Notes under the pieces: model-generated | Seen by the model: the letters and a program-made list of their open reading frames with translations, nothing else | Told to the model about the DNA's origin: nothing | The model's database searches: none | From: Stenotrophomonas sp. 610A2 | GTDB lineage: Bacteria; Pseudomonadota; Gammaproteobacteria; Xanthomonadales; Xanthomonadaceae | Length of the DNA: 64,000 bases | Assembly: GCF_030549615.1 (NCBI RefSeq) | Contig: NZ_CP130832.1 | Span: 930,001-994,000, forward strand | Reading direction: 5' to 3' | In this document: in pieces, positions 1 through 9,296 of the stretch | Layout of the letters: each line of letters starts with the position of its first letter | How positions within the stretch are numbered: the stretch's first letter is position 1 | Made by a program: the position numbers and the translations under genes

Positions 1-1007
1 TGCTGGGAGTGTCCGATGCGCGCCTGCTGCTGGAAGCAGGCGCGGCGCAGTTGCAGCTGTCGCTGCAGCAGCACGGCCAGCTGCAGCCGCTGCAGGCCCT
101 GCCTGCCGGCGCCGCACCCGGTGCGGTTGATGCCGCCGTGTCGCCGCGCGTGGCCAGCCTGCCGCGCCACGGCCTGTTGCCGGCCAGCGCGGTGTTGCGC
201 AAGCCTTTGCGCATGCCGGCTGCTGCCGAGGCACGCCTGCGCGAGGTCCTGGGTTTCGAGATAGACCGGCAGACGCCCTTCAGCGCCGCGCAGGTGTATT
301 ACGACGTGCGGCTGTTGCAGCGTCGCGATGATGGCCAATTGGATACCGAGCTGGTGGTCGCGCCGCGGCCGCTGGTCGATGCGCTGCTGGGCGCGGATGA
401 GGCATGGCGGCAGCAACTGGATGGCGTGGACGCAGTCGATGCGCAAGGTCAGCCCTTGGGCGTGAACCTGCTGCCGCTGGCGCTGCGCCGGCAGCGCCAC
501 GATCCCATGCGTCGGCTCAACCGGCTGTTGCTGGTCGCAGGCGTTGTGATGCTGGTGCTTGCCGCGTGGCAATTGCTGGACAACCGACGCGCCGCTGCCA
601 CGCAGCTCTCGGCGCAGGTGGAGGCGGCAGCGGTGCGCGCGCGTGCAGTGGCTGCGCAGCGGCAGCAGCTGCAGGACCTGGTCGATGGCCAGCAGTTCTT
701 CACCGCGCAGCGCGCCGAGCAGGCGTCCGCAACGGAGATCATCAACGAACTCAGCCAGCGCCTGGGCGATGACACCTCGCTGGAGAAACTCTCGATCGAA
801 GGCGGCCGCATGCAGCTGATCGGCATGAGCAGCAGCGCGTCATCGCTGGTCGCCAAGCTCGAAGGCTCCAAGCTGTGGAAGACGCCGTCATTGACCGGTG
901 TGCTGCAGGCCGGCCAAGGTGCCGCACGTGAGCGCTTCACCTTGACCGCGGAACTGCGCGGCCCCAACCAGGAGGCTGCCGATGGCAACGCCCCCCGCGC
1001 GCCGTGA
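1..1007 (+). CDS. gspL: Type II secretion system protein GspL/XpsL (5' truncated)
   Basis: Cytoplasmic and inner-membrane component of the T2SS that links the GspE ATPase to the pseudopilus assembly platform. The frame is open to the window edge, so the N-terminus is missing; a GTG at 9 is only an internal codon. The visible part has the end of the actin-like cytoplasmic domain, one membrane helix at roughly residues 176-190 counted from the GTG (LLLVAGVVMLVLAAW), a periplasmic coiled-coil stretch rich in Q and A, and a C-terminal ferredoxin-like GspL domain. The gene overlaps gspM by 26 bases, and gspM, gspN and gspD follow, which is the Xanthomonas xps order. The assignment rests on this order, the topology and the charged helix pattern. 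Confidence 0.85.
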   Translation, partial: LGVSDARLLLEAGAAQLQLSLQQHGQLQPLQALPAGAAPGAVDAAVSPRVASLPRHGLLPASAVLRKPLRMPAAAEARLREVLGFEIDRQTPFSAAQVYYDVRLLQRRDDGQLDTELVVAPRPLVDALLGADEAWRQQLDGVDAVDAQGQPLGVNLLPLALRRQRHDPMRRLNRLLLVAGVVMLVLAAWQLLDNRRAAATQLSAQVEAAAVRARAVAAQRQQLQDLVDGQQFFTAQRAEQASATEIINELSQRLGDDTSLEKLSIEGGRMQLIGMSSSASSLVAKLEGSKLWKTPSLTGVLQAGQGAARERFTLTAELRGPNQEAADGNAPRAP

Positions 1008-1590
1008 CCGCTGGTTGGCCCTTGGCCTGCTGCTGGCCGTACTGGGCGTGATCTATCTATTGCTGGTGCAGCCCTTGTGGACCCGGCCGATGCTGGCGGT
1101 GGAGATGGAAATCCAGGCCTTGCAGGAGCGCCAGCAGCGTATCGGCATGCAGTTGCGGCAGGCCCCGCAGGTCGCGCAGCGGCTGCAGCAGGCGCAACAG
1201 ACGCTGGCCGATCAACCGGGCTTCATGGCTGAAAGCTCGGCCGAGCTGGCTACCTCCAAGCTGGTGCAACGACTGGAGGAGGCCGCGCGCCTGGCCAGCC
1301 CGGACCAGCGCAGCTGTGCCATCAGTGATCGCTCGCCATTGCCGGCTGACAGCACTGGCCGCTTTCCGCGGGTTGCAGTGCAGGCGCGGCTGCGTTGCGG
1401 CATGAACGAATGGATGCGCGTGTTGCAGACGCTGGAAACCGGCACGCCGCAATTGCGCGTGGACCGGCTCGACATTCTCTCTGCCGGCTTGGGCGAAGGC
1501 GGTGGCGGCCTGGATGTGAGTTTCGAGCTCAGTGGCTACCTGCGCCCAGGCGTGGTTGCCCCGGCCGCGGAGGTCGCCAATGCGCAATGA
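982..1590 (+). CDS. gspM: Type II secretion system protein GspM/XpsM
   Basis: Bitopic inner-membrane protein of the T2SS assembly platform, known in this family to pair with GspL through the periplasmic domain. The 202-residue product has a short cytoplasmic N-terminus, one membrane helix at about residues 11-29 (WLALGLLLAVLGVIYLLLV), a long Q-rich coiled coil to about residue 75, and a compact C-terminal domain with two cysteines. The ATG lies inside the end of gspL and is preceded by a strong AGGAGG at 970-975. Its stop lies 11 bases inside gspN, so L, M and N are translationally coupled. Confidence 0.85.
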   Translation: MATPPARRDRWLALGLLLAVLGVIYLLLVQPLWTRPMLAVEMEIQALQERQQRIGMQLRQAPQVAQRLQQAQQTLADQPGFMAESSAELATSKLVQRLEEAARLASPDQRSCAISDRSPLPADSTGRFPRVAVQARLRCGMNEWMRVLQTLETGTPQLRVDRLDILSAGLGEGGGGLDVSFELSGYLRPGVVAPAAEVANAQ

Positions 1591-2257
1591 CGTAGCAGGC
1601 CTGCGCACTTGGTTGCTCGGCGTGTTTGCGGGCTGGGCGCTGTTGGTATGGGCAGCCTGCCTGTTCGGCCTGGGCAGCAGGATTGGCAGCAGCAACGCGG
1701 CCTTGGACGTGCCAGCCTTGCCGGCAGTGCCGCAGGCAACCGAGCTGGTGGTTGCCGACAACGCCGAGGCCTTGAATCGGCCGCTGTTTGCCAGCGATCG
1801 GCGCCCGCATCCGTTCTTCATCGGCGAAGCCGGTGAACCTGCACCGACAGGTGTGCGTTTGACCGGCGTATTGATGACGCCGGGGCTGGACATGGCCACG
1901 CTGACTACCGAGCAGGGCAAGTCGCTGCGCCTGCGGTTGGGCGGCGAGGTGCAGGAGGGTTGGCAGCTGCTGTCGCTGCAGCCGCGCAGCGCGGTGGTGA
2001 GCGGCCCGGCCGGTACGCTCAACCTGGAACTGCAGGTATTCAGTGGCGGGCCAAAGCAGACGCCTGAAGGCGGCGCGCCCATGCCAGGCAACGCGCAGGC
2101 AACGCCACCCACCATCACCGTGCCGGCACCACCGCCGGCGACTGATCCGGTCACGCCATCGGCAGACCAGATCAAGGCGATCCGTGATCGCATCCAGGCC
2201 CGCCGTCGGCAGGCACAACAGAATCAGAACGGCGGCTCCGGCCGCCAGAACCCGTAG
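1580..2257 (+). CDS. gspN: Type II secretion system protein N (GspC/XpsN-like)
   Basis: Inner-membrane protein expected to connect the inner-membrane platform to the secretin. The chosen ATG overlaps the gspM stop and has GGAGG at 1569-1573; an earlier in-frame start at 1532 would lie deep inside gspM. The 225-residue product has a membrane helix at about residues 10-32, then a homology-region (HR) domain of the GspC type, recognisable from NRPLFASDRRP, the LTGVLM strand and the ELQVF terminal strand. It ends in a Pro/Thr-rich linker and a basic Q-rich tail. Xanthomonads have no separate gspC next to this operon, and XpsN is thought to take that role. Confidence 0.8.
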   Translation: MRNDVAGLRTWLLGVFAGWALLVWAACLFGLGSRIGSSNAALDVPALPAVPQATELVVADNAEALNRPLFASDRRPHPFFIGEAGEPAPTGVRLTGVLMTPGLDMATLTTEQGKSLRLRLGGEVQEGWQLLSLQPRSAVVSGPAGTLNLELQVFSGGPKQTPEGGAPMPGNAQATPPTITVPAPPPATDPVTPSADQIKAIRDRIQARRRQAQQNQNGGSGRQNP

Positions 2258-2266
2258 AGTGAGCGC

Positions 2267-4507
2267 ATGACATCACGCATAGTTGCAGTCAGTCTGCTGA
2301 TCGGTGCCCTGAGCGGCTGCGCTACCACGCCGGCACCGGACATCCGGCGCACGGCTGCGCCGGATACGAGTACGCCTGCTCCAGGCGAGGCAGCACGCAC
2401 CAATCCGCTGGGCGCCGAAGAGGCTCCCAAGGCCGATGACAACCAGGGCCGGGCGGTGATCCGGCGAGGCAATGGCACGGTGATCAACCGCGCCGCCGCT
2501 TCGGCGCCAGCACCGGCCTTGACCACAGCTGGCAACGGCACGGCGGTGTTCAACTTCGAGGGCGAATCGGTACAGGCGGTGACCAAGGCCATCCTCGGCG
2601 ACATGCTGGGGCAGAACTACGTCATCGCACCGACCGTGCAGGGCACGGTGACCCTGGCCACGCCCAAGCCGGTATCGCCAGCGCAGGCGCTGAACCTGCT
2701 GGAGATGGTACTGGGCTGGAACAACGCCCGCCTGATCTACAGCGGCGGCCGCTACAACGTGGTGCCTGCCGACCAGTCGCTGGCGGGCACGGTGGCGCCG
2801 AGCACCGCACCGGCCTCGGCCGCGCGCGGCTATGAAGTACGGGTGGTACCGCTGCAGTACATCTCGGCCAGCGAGATGAAGAAGGTGCTGGAGCCGTATG
2901 CCCGCCCGAACGCGATTGTCGGCGTGGATGGCTCGCGCAATGTGATCACCCTGGGCGGCACCCGCACCGAGCTGGAGAATTACCTGCGCACGGTCGAGAT
3001 CTTCGACGTGGATTGGCTGTCGGGCATGTCGGTGGGTGTGTTCCCGATCCAGTCGGGGCGCGCCTCGCAGGTGGCCAGTGATCTGGAGAAGGTATTCGGC
3101 GAAGCCAGCAAGACGCCAAGTGCCGGCATGTTCCGTTTCATGCCGCTGGACAACGCCAACGCGGTGCTGGTGATCACTCCGCAGGCGCGTTACCTGGATC
3201 AGATCCAGCAGTGGCTGGACCGCATCGACAGTGCCGGCGGCAGTGCACGTCTGTTCTCGTATGAGCTGAAGTACATCAAGGCCAAGGATCTGGCGGAGCG
3301 CTTGGCCGAAGTGTTTGGCAGTGGCGGATCGCGTAGCCAGGGTGACAGCGGTACTTCGCTGGCGCCGGGTGCCAGCCCGGTATCGCTGGGCGGGCGCGGT
3401 CAGGACGGTGGTTTTGGCCAGAACGACGGCTTGAAAACCAACGATATCGGTTCGAGCAGCGGCAACAGCGGTTCCGGCATGTCCGGCGGCAGCAGCGGTG
3501 GTGTCGGTGAGACCATGCAGTTGCCGCAGCAGACTTCGGGCAATGGCAGCGTCACCCTGGAAGTGGAAGGCGATCGCGTCGGTGTGTCGGCGGTGGAGGA
3601 AACCAATACCTTGCTGGTGCGTTCCAGCCCACAGGCCTGGCGCTCTATCCAGGAAGTGGTGGAAAAGCTCGACGTGATGCCGCTGCAGGTGCATATCGAG
3701 GCGCAGGTGGCCGAGGTCGCATTGAATGGCAAGCTCAGTTACGGCGTGAACTGGTTCTTCGAGCAGGCGGTCAATGCCCCCGCTGGTGACAGCAACGGCA
3801 CGATCGGCATGCCCGGCGCCGGCCTGCCCAGCGCGCTGGGCCGTGGCATCTGGGGCGACATTGCCGGCAAAGTCACAGGCAATGGCATGGCCTGGACCTT
3901 CCTCGGCAAGAATGCCGCCGCCATCATCACCGCGTTGGATGAGGTGACCAACGTGCGCCTGCTGCAGACGCCCTCGTTGTTCGTGCGCAACAACGCCGTG
4001 GCCACACTCAATGTGGGCAGCCGCATTCCGGTCAATTCCACCTCGATCTCGACCATCGGCGAGAACTCGTATTCGACCGTGCAGTACATGGAAACCGGCA
4101 ACATCCTCAAGGTGCGGCCGCGTGTGACGCGTGATGGCATGGTGTTCCTGGACATCGTGCAGGAGATCAGCGCGCCCGAAGGTGATCCGGACAAGAACGG
4201 CAATTTCCGCATCAATACCCGGCGCATGCAGACCGAGGCGGCGGTGAGTGCCGGTGACACGGTGATGCTCGCCGGTCTGATCGATGACAGCAGTACCGAT
4301 GGCTCGTCCGGCCTGCCGTTCCTGAGCCGCTTGCCGGTGGTGGGCGGCCTGTTCGGCACCAAGACCCAGAACCATCGGCGCAACGAAGTGATCGTCTTGA
4401 TCACGCCGACCATCGTCCGCAATCCGCAGGAAGCACGCAATCTGACCGACGAATACGGCAGCCGCTTCCGCGCGCTGGATCCAATCAACGCACCGAAGGG
4501 CCGCTGA
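2267..4507 (+). CDS. gspD: Type II secretion system secretin GspD/XpsD (lipoprotein)
   Basis: Forms the multimeric outer-membrane channel of the T2SS. The 746-residue protein begins with a lipoprotein signal ending in LSGC (Cys18), as known for XpsD. After a Pro/Ala/Thr-rich spacer come the N0 domain (FNFEGESVQAVTKAILGDM region) and the N1-N3 repeats. A Gly/Ser-rich insert interrupts N3 (about residues 350-420). The secretin core occupies the C-terminal third, with VPVLGxLF-like SRLPVVGGLFGTK and the terminal VLITPTIVRNP strand. It sits 9 bases after gspN and 2 bases before a glycosyltransferase gene, so the operon probably continues downstream. Confidence 0.95.
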   Translation: MTSRIVAVSLLIGALSGCATTPAPDIRRTAAPDTSTPAPGEAARTNPLGAEEAPKADDNQGRAVIRRGNGTVINRAAASAPAPALTTAGNGTAVFNFEGESVQAVTKAILGDMLGQNYVIAPTVQGTVTLATPKPVSPAQALNLLEMVLGWNNARLIYSGGRYNVVPADQSLAGTVAPSTAPASAARGYEVRVVPLQYISASEMKKVLEPYARPNAIVGVDGSRNVITLGGTRTELENYLRTVEIFDVDWLSGMSVGVFPIQSGRASQVASDLEKVFGEASKTPSAGMFRFMPLDNANAVLVITPQARYLDQIQQWLDRIDSAGGSARLFSYELKYIKAKDLAERLAEVFGSGGSRSQGDSGTSLAPGASPVSLGGRGQDGGFGQNDGLKTNDIGSSSGNSGSGMSGGSSGGVGETMQLPQQTSGNGSVTLEVEGDRVGVSAVEETNTLLVRSSPQAWRSIQEVVEKLDVMPLQVHIEAQVAEVALNGKLSYGVNWFFEQAVNAPAGDSNGTIGMPGAGLPSALGRGIWGDIAGKVTGNGMAWTFLGKNAAAIITALDEVTNVRLLQTPSLFVRNNAVATLNVGSRIPVNSTSISTIGENSYSTVQYMETGNILKVRPRVTRDGMVFLDIVQEISAPEGDPDKNGNFRINTRRMQTEAAVSAGDTVMLAGLIDDSSTDGSSGLPFLSRLPVVGGLFGTKTQNHRRNEVIVLITPTIVRNPQEARNLTDEYGSRFRALDPINAPKGR

Positions 4508-4509
4508 GC

Positions 4510-5373
4510 ATGGCGCTGCCGGTCATCCTGCTACCAGTGGGCGTGGATGACGTAGCGCTTGATGCCTGCCTTGCGGCATTGGAAAAGCACACACCGGCAG
4601 GTACGCCGGTGTGGCTGGCAGATGATGGCCAGAGTGGCCCGCGTGGACAGGTGGTGATCGAACACTGGTTTGCCAGCACCCGACTGCAGGCCGAGTACAC
4701 GCGGCGCCCGCGTCCGATCGGCGAGGCCGCGCATCTGGACGAGATGTTGAAGGCCTGTGGCGATGCCGACGTCGCCGTGCTCGCGCCGGATGGGTTGCCG
4801 ACAGCAGGCTGGTTGCAGCAGCTCAGTGACTGCCTGGCACGCGATGCCTCCATCGCCACCGCCACGCCATGGAGCAATGCCGGCGAAGCGGTGTCGTGGC
4901 CGCGTGCCGGTGAACTCAATCCCGTGCCGGCCGATCCGGCGCGATTGGCGCAGGCCTTGGCGGCGATGCCGCTGCTGCAGCCCGAGCTGCCCTCGGCGGT
5001 GACCCATGCGGTGCTGATACGCGGCAGTGCGCGTCGTCGTGCCGGTGGCCTGGATATCCACAGTTACGGATCGTGGTACGCCGCATTGGTCGATCTGAGC
5101 CTGCGCATGAGCGGGCTGGGCTGGCGCAACGTGTTGTGCGACAACGCCTTCGTTGGTCGCCAGAGCGAGGGCAGGCCGGCTGAAGGCGACATGGAAGTGC
5201 TGGCCAATCGCTGGCCGGTGTGGACCGCACGGCTGGCCGCGTTCCTGATGAACGACCCGCTTCATGCGCATCGCCAGCAACTGCAGCAGCTCTGCGAGCA
5301 GGCGATAATGCCGCAAGCCCAGCCCGATCTGTTCGATGCCTGTGGTTCCCTTCCAGGCGCGGAGCCGGTGTGA
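4510..5373 (+). CDS. GT2-like glycosyltransferase-fold protein
   Basis: A 287-residue protein of GT2 (GT-A) appearance. The N-terminal strand LPVILLPVGVDD, the ADDGQ motif after the second strand and VLAPDGLPTAGWLQQL follow the order of the nucleotide-sugar binding core, and GSWYAALVDLSLRMSGLGW follows the usual acceptor-side helix. The classical DxD is not clear (APDG stands in its place), so activity is uncertain. It starts 2 bases after the gspD stop and overlaps the next glycosyltransferase gene by 4 bases (GTGA), which puts both at the end of the T2SS operon. Substrate and acceptor cannot be read from the sequence. Confidence 0.6.
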   Translation: MALPVILLPVGVDDVALDACLAALEKHTPAGTPVWLADDGQSGPRGQVVIEHWFASTRLQAEYTRRPRPIGEAAHLDEMLKACGDADVAVLAPDGLPTAGWLQQLSDCLARDASIATATPWSNAGEAVSWPRAGELNPVPADPARLAQALAAMPLLQPELPSAVTHAVLIRGSARRRAGGLDIHSYGSWYAALVDLSLRMSGLGWRNVLCDNAFVGRQSEGRPAEGDMEVLANRWPVWTARLAAFLMNDPLHAHRQQLQQLCEQAIMPQAQPDLFDACGSLPGAEPV

Positions 5374-6203
5374 GCGATTCAATTGCGGTGGTGGTGGTCA
5401 GTTATCAGAGCGCGAGCACCTTGGATGAGTGCCTGCAGCGCCTGCGTGCCGCCGCCGATGTCGCCGAGATCCGCGTGGTCGACAACGAATCGCGCGATGG
5501 TTCGCTGGCGATCGCGCAGCGGCATGCGCTGGCCGACAGCCGCGTGCGTTTCATCGCCAATCCTGACAACCCCGGCTTTGCCACCGCCTGCAATCAGGGC
5601 GCTGATGAATGCCATTCGCCGTGGCTGGCCTTCGTCAACCCGGATTTGATGGTCGAGCCGCAGACCTTGGCGCAGTTGCGCGACCTCGGCCGGTCACTTG
5701 GCGATTGCCTGCTGGGCGTGGAGCAGGTGGACGAGGATGGCGTTGCCGATCCGGCGGTACGCCGCCGTGACCCGGATTTCGCCGCGATGCTGCGCAACCC
5801 CGGTGCGGGCTCGCGGCTGGCGGTGCAGGTGGATCATTCGGCAGCGTTGCAGCAGGTGCAGGCCTTGTCGGGTGCGCTGTTGCTGATGCCGCGTGGCTTG
5901 TTCGACCGCCTGCAGGGCTGGGATGCGGGCTACCGGCTGCATGCCGAGGACCTGGATCTATGCCGCCGCGCGCGCCAGGCCGGTGCGGTGGTGGCCATCG
6001 CCAATGACTTGAAGGTGCTGCATGTGCGCGGTGTATCCAGCCGCTCGCGGCCGTTCTTCGTGGAGTGGCACAAGCATCGCGGGCTGTGGCGCTACTTCAG
6101 CAAGTTTGAAGCCAGCCAGCGCAGCCTGCCGGTGAGGGCAGGGGTGTGGTGCGCGATCTGGGCGCATGCGGCGTTGCAGGTGCCGCGGTTGTTGCTGAAG
6201 TAA
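5370..6203 (+). CDS. GT2 family glycosyltransferase (rhamnosyltransferase-like)
   Basis: A 277-residue GT-A enzyme of family 2. The N-terminal VVVVSYQSASTLDECL, the VVDNESRDGS motif, NPGFATACNQGA and the metal-binding VNPDLM (DxD-like) are in the normal order, followed by SGALLLMPRGLFDRLQGWD and AEDLDLCRRARQAG. The pattern is that of rhamnosyltransferases of the RfbF/WcaE type that add sugars to surface glycans. The GTG start overlaps the stop of the preceding gene (GTGA); a longer reading from 5220 would overlap it by about 150 bases and is unlikely. There is no membrane helix, so the enzyme is cytoplasmic. Confidence 0.75.
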   Translation: MSDSIAVVVVSYQSASTLDECLQRLRAAADVAEIRVVDNESRDGSLAIAQRHALADSRVRFIANPDNPGFATACNQGADECHSPWLAFVNPDLMVEPQTLAQLRDLGRSLGDCLLGVEQVDEDGVADPAVRRRDPDFAAMLRNPGAGSRLAVQVDHSAALQQVQALSGALLLMPRGLFDRLQGWDAGYRLHAEDLDLCRRARQAGAVVAIANDLKVLHVRGVSSRSRPFFVEWHKHRGLWRYFSKFEASQRSLPVRAGVWCAIWAHAALQVPRLLLK

Positions 6204-6233
6204 GTTTGGATCTGGGGTGTTGCGGTATTCAAA

Positions 6234-6290
6234 GCACCCCTCCCCAGCCCTCCCTTTGGCTCAGCCAAGGGGAGGGCTGGGGAGGGGTGC
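6234..6290. repeat. Extragenic dyad of the GCACCCCTCCC family
   Basis: A near-perfect inverted repeat with arms of about 23 and 24 bases (one extra C in the right arm) separated by a short loop around TGGCTCAGCC. It lies between the end of the glycosyltransferase gene and pncB. A related hairpin lies at 59727-59770. Such extragenic palindromes are common in Stenotrophomonas and Xanthomonas. It could also end transcription of the upstream operon, though there is no T-run. Confidence 0.7.
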
Positions 6291-6397
6291 TCTTCGAGCA
6301 ATCACCATCAGCCCTACCCCCAGCGCCCGCCACAGAGCATGAACAAGCCCCAGCGGCTGGCTGAACCGGAGCCGCCGGCCAGCGCATAATGCAGGGC

Positions 6398-7567
6398 ATG
6401 ATCATCCAATCCCTGCTCGACACCGACCTCTACAAGTTCACGATGATGCAGGCGGTACTGCACCAGTACCCGGGCGCCATCGTCCAGTACCGGTTCAAGT
6501 GCCGCACGCCGGGGATTGATCTGGCCGCGCACATGGACGAGATCAACAGCGAGATCGACCATCTCTGCAGCCTGCGCTTCACCGCCGACGAGCTGGAGTA
6601 CATGCGTCGGCTGCGCTTCGTGAAGCCGGATTTCGCCGATTTCCTCGGTCTGTTCCACCTGGACCGCAAGTACATCAGCCTGCGTGCGTCGGAGACCGTG
6701 CCGGGTGAGATCGAGCTGGACATCACCGGCCCGTGGCTGCACACCATCATGTTTGAAGTGCCGCTGCTGGCGATCATCAACGAAGTCTGGTTCCGCAATA
6801 CCAGCACCTCTGATTTCAGCGAAGGCGAGCGCCGCCTGCAGGCCAAGACCGCGCTGCTGCGCGATACGCCGGGGTTCGAGAACTGCCGCATTGCCGATTA
6901 CGGCTCGCGCCGCCGCTACTCGCGCGAGTGGCACGGCACCATGCTGCCGATGCTGCGTGACGCCCTGGGCCCGCAGTTCGTAGGCACCAGCAACGTGTAT
7001 TTCGCACGCATGTACGGCATGACCCCACACGGCACGATGGCGCATGAGTACCTGCAGGCATTCCAGGCGTTGGGTCCGCGTCTGCGCGATTCGCAGGTAG
7101 CTGCACTGGATTCGTGGGCGCGCGAGTACCGTGGCGACCTGGGTATCGCGCTGTCGGACGTGGTTGGGCTGGACGCCTTCCTGCGCGACTTCGACATGTA
7201 TTTCTGCAAGCTGTTTGATGGTGTGCGCCACGACTCCGGCGACCCGTTCAGCTGGGGCGACCGCATGCTGGCGCATTTCAAGGCCAACCGCGTCGACCCG
7301 ATCAACAAGGTACTGGTCTTCAGCGATGGCCTGAACATCGAGAAGGTGATGCAGCTGTACGACTACTTCCGTGGCCGCTGCCAGGTCGCTTTCGGCGTAG
7401 GCACCCACCTCACCAATGACCTTGGCCCGACGCCGCTGAACATCGTCATCAAGATGGTCCGCTGCAATGGCCAGCCGGTGGCCAAGCTCAGCGACTCGCC
7501 CGGTAAGAGCATGTGTGATGATCCGGGCTATCTGTCCTATCTGCGGCAGGTATTCGAACTGCAGTAA
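6398..7567 (+). CDS. pncB: Nicotinate phosphoribosyltransferase
   Basis: Converts nicotinate, PRPP and ATP to nicotinate mononucleotide in the NAD salvage (Preiss-Handler) pathway; cytoplasmic. The N-terminal [16 protein letters not shown] is the family signature, and [11 protein letters not shown] is the phosphate/PRPP-binding loop. The barrel continues to [22 protein letters not shown] and the C-terminal [11 protein letters not shown]. The length of about 390 residues fits bacterial PncB. An ATG nine bases upstream (6389) is also possible; 6398 is chosen because the product then starts [10 protein letters not shown] as is usual. The gene is monocistronic. Confidence 0.93.
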   Translation: MIIQSLLDTDLYKFTMMQAVLHQYPGAIVQYRFKCRTPGIDLAAHMDEINSEIDHLCSLRFTADELEYMRRLRFVKPDFADFLGLFHLDRKYISLRASETVPGEIELDITGPWLHTIMFEVPLLAIINEVWFRNTSTSDFSEGERRLQAKTALLRDTPGFENCRIADYGSRRRYSREWHGTMLPMLRDALGPQFVGTSNVYFARMYGMTPHGTMAHEYLQAFQALGPRLRDSQVAALDSWAREYRGDLGIALSDVVGLDAFLRDFDMYFCKLFDGVRHDSGDPFSWGDRMLAHFKANRVDPINKVLVFSDGLNIEKVMQLYDYFRGRCQVAFGVGTHLTNDLGPTPLNIVIKMVRCNGQPVAKLSDSPGKSMCDDPGYLSYLRQVFELQ

Positions 7568-7647
7568 GCGTCAAATCCCTGTCACCTTGCCTTGACAACT
7601 GCGATTGCTTCCTTAACGCAGCCTATTGCTGTGGCTGCACCCCTGTA

Positions 7648-7667
7648 AACGTGAGGCACATCACGTT
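7648..7667. promoter_or_regulatory. CRP/Clp-like binding site upstream of the EPS operon
   Basis: A perfect inverted repeat, AACGTGA then six bases (GGCACA) then TCACGTT. The arrangement matches the TGTGA-N6-TCACA sites of CRP-family regulators; in Xanthomonas the member is Clp. It is centred about 200 bases before the chosen start of the first EPS gene, in a 289-base gene-free stretch that must carry the promoter. No -10/-35 pair is clear enough to mark. Binding by Clp is inferred. Confidence 0.55.
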
Positions 7668-7856
7668 ATTGTATCTACCAAGGAACAGATGATCAGGTAC
7701 GCCGTGCTCGTCGTTTGATGCGGCTGGACGGTCGTCTGTATGGGGGGCAGGGGTCTCACAGGATCAAGCCGGCGGCATCGCGATGTCTGCGATCACGCCA
7801 GCTCGGGAGGGTGTGCGCCTGCTTTGTTCGCATCAGCACAGGTGTCTGACGTCGTA

Positions 7857-9296
7857 ATGCGCTTACCGTTTTCAGATGCATTGTTCGCAAATACACGTCC
7901 GATAGTGATGCGCTGGTCGCGTCTGATGGCACGTATTTTCCACTTCTGCGCGGCGGTTTCGCCCGCGGCGCTGGTGCTGTTGTTGATGGGGGTCCACGAC
8001 AGCACGCTCATACGCACTTACGGCGTACTGGCCTTGCTGGCCGGCCTGCTGACCATCCTGGTGTTCACCGCATTCGGCATGTACGGGCGGGAGATGTTCA
8101 GCAATCGCGTGCTGATCCGCTCCACCATCGTGGCCTGGTCGGCCAGCTTCGGCCTGGTGCTGATGCTGCATACCGTGTTCCGGGTGATCGCCTACCTGCC
8201 GATCAAGATGGCGCTGCTCTGGTACCTGACCACCTTGTTGCTGCTGGTGCTTGGACGGCTGTTGATGCTGGCTTTCTTCCAGCGCCGCATCCGCGACGGC
8301 CACTTCGTTGGTCGCTCGGTGATCCTGGGGGCGACCGAGAACGGCAGCCGGCTCGCACAGCACATGCAGCAGAACGTGGACATCGCCAGCGGCCTGCTGG
8401 GCTTCATCGATGACCGTAGTCCGGACCGCATCGCCTCCAACCTGCGCCCGCAGCTGATCGGCAACTTCGCCCTGCTCGAGCAGCTGATCCGCAGCAACGA
8501 AGTGGATCAGGTGTTGATGGCACTGCCAGCGGCAGCTGAAGGGCGCAATCATCACTACGTGGAGCTGCTCAGGAAGATGCCGGTGCAGGTGTTCCTGGTG
8601 CCGGAGATGCAGGCCTTCAATTTCGCTCTGCCGCGTGTTGCGGACATCTCCGACGTGCCGATGCTGGTGGTCTCGGAGCCGCCCCTGAAAGGCTGGGCGC
8701 CTGCCTACAAGCGGGCGGAGGATGTGGTGCTGGCAAGCCTGGCCTTGTTGCTGTTGTCGCCGTTGATGCTGCTGGTTGCCGTCGCGATCAAGCTGGACTC
8801 GCGTGGCCCGGTGCTGTTCCGGCAGCGCCGCTATGGCTACAACCACCAGCTGATCGAGGTCTACAAGTTCCGCTCGATGTTCCACGATCTGCGCGACATG
8901 GATGCGCAGACGCAGACGCGCGCGGGCGATCCACGGGTGACGCGGATCGGGCGTTTCATCCGTAAGAGCAGCATCGATGAGTTGCCGCAGCTGTTCAACG
9001 TGCTGGCCGGCAGCATGTCGATGGTCGGGCCGCGCCCGCATGCCACCGCCACCAAGGCGGCCGACATCCTGTTCGAGGAGGCCGTCGCCAACTATGTGGC
9101 GCGGCACAAAGTGAAGCCTGGCATCACCGGTCTGGCGCAGGTGCATGGCTATCGTGGCGAGACCGATACCGTCGAGAAGCTGCAGAAGCGCGTTGAGTAC
9201 GACCTGGCCTATATCGAGAACTGGTCGCTTGGCCTGGATGCCTTCATCCTGCTGCGCACCTTGCCGGCGGTGCTGTCGATGAAGGCGGCGTACTGA
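7857..9296 (+). CDS. Undecaprenyl-phosphate sugar phosphotransferase (PslA/GumD-like)
   Basis: Initiating enzyme of exopolysaccharide synthesis; it transfers a sugar-1-phosphate to undecaprenyl phosphate at the inner membrane. The 479-residue product has four to five N-terminal helices, a Rossmann-like CoA-binding_3 domain ([24 protein letters not shown]), one more helix (about 310-335) and the conserved C-terminal transferase with [25 protein letters not shown] and [17 protein letters not shown]. The ATG at 7857 is chosen; an upstream frame from 7740 has unlikely composition. It is the first gene of the operon and overlaps the next by one base (TGATG). Length and position match PslA; GumD is the other close family member. 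Confidence 0.88.
   Translation: MRLPFSDALFANTRPIVMRWSRLMARIFHFCAAVSPAALVLLLMGVHDSTLIRTYGVLALLAGLLTILVFTAFGMYGREMFSNRVLIRSTIVAWSASFGLVLMLHTVFRVIAYLPIKMALLWYLTTLLLLVLGRLLMLAFFQRRIRDGHFVGRSVILGATENGSRLAQHMQQNVDIASGLLGFIDDRSPDRIASNLRPQLIGNFALLEQLIRSNEVDQVLMALPAAAEGRNHHYVELLRKMPVQVFLVPEMQAFNFALPRVADISDVPMLVVSEPPLKGWAPAYKRAEDVVLASLALLLLSPLMLLVAVAIKLDSRGPVLFRQRRYGYNHQLIEVYKFRSMFHDLRDMDAQTQTRAGDPRVTRIGRFIRKSSIDELPQLFNVLAGSMSMVGPRPHATATKAADILFEEAVANYVARHKVKPGITGLAQVHGYRGETDTVEKLQKRVEYDLAYIENWSLGLDAFILLRTLPAVLSMKAAY

Noticed and set aside
2273..4375. Minus-strand frame of 700 codons opposite gspD
   Set aside because: Antisense shadow of the secretin gene; composition is His/Arg/Gln-rich with no family pattern.
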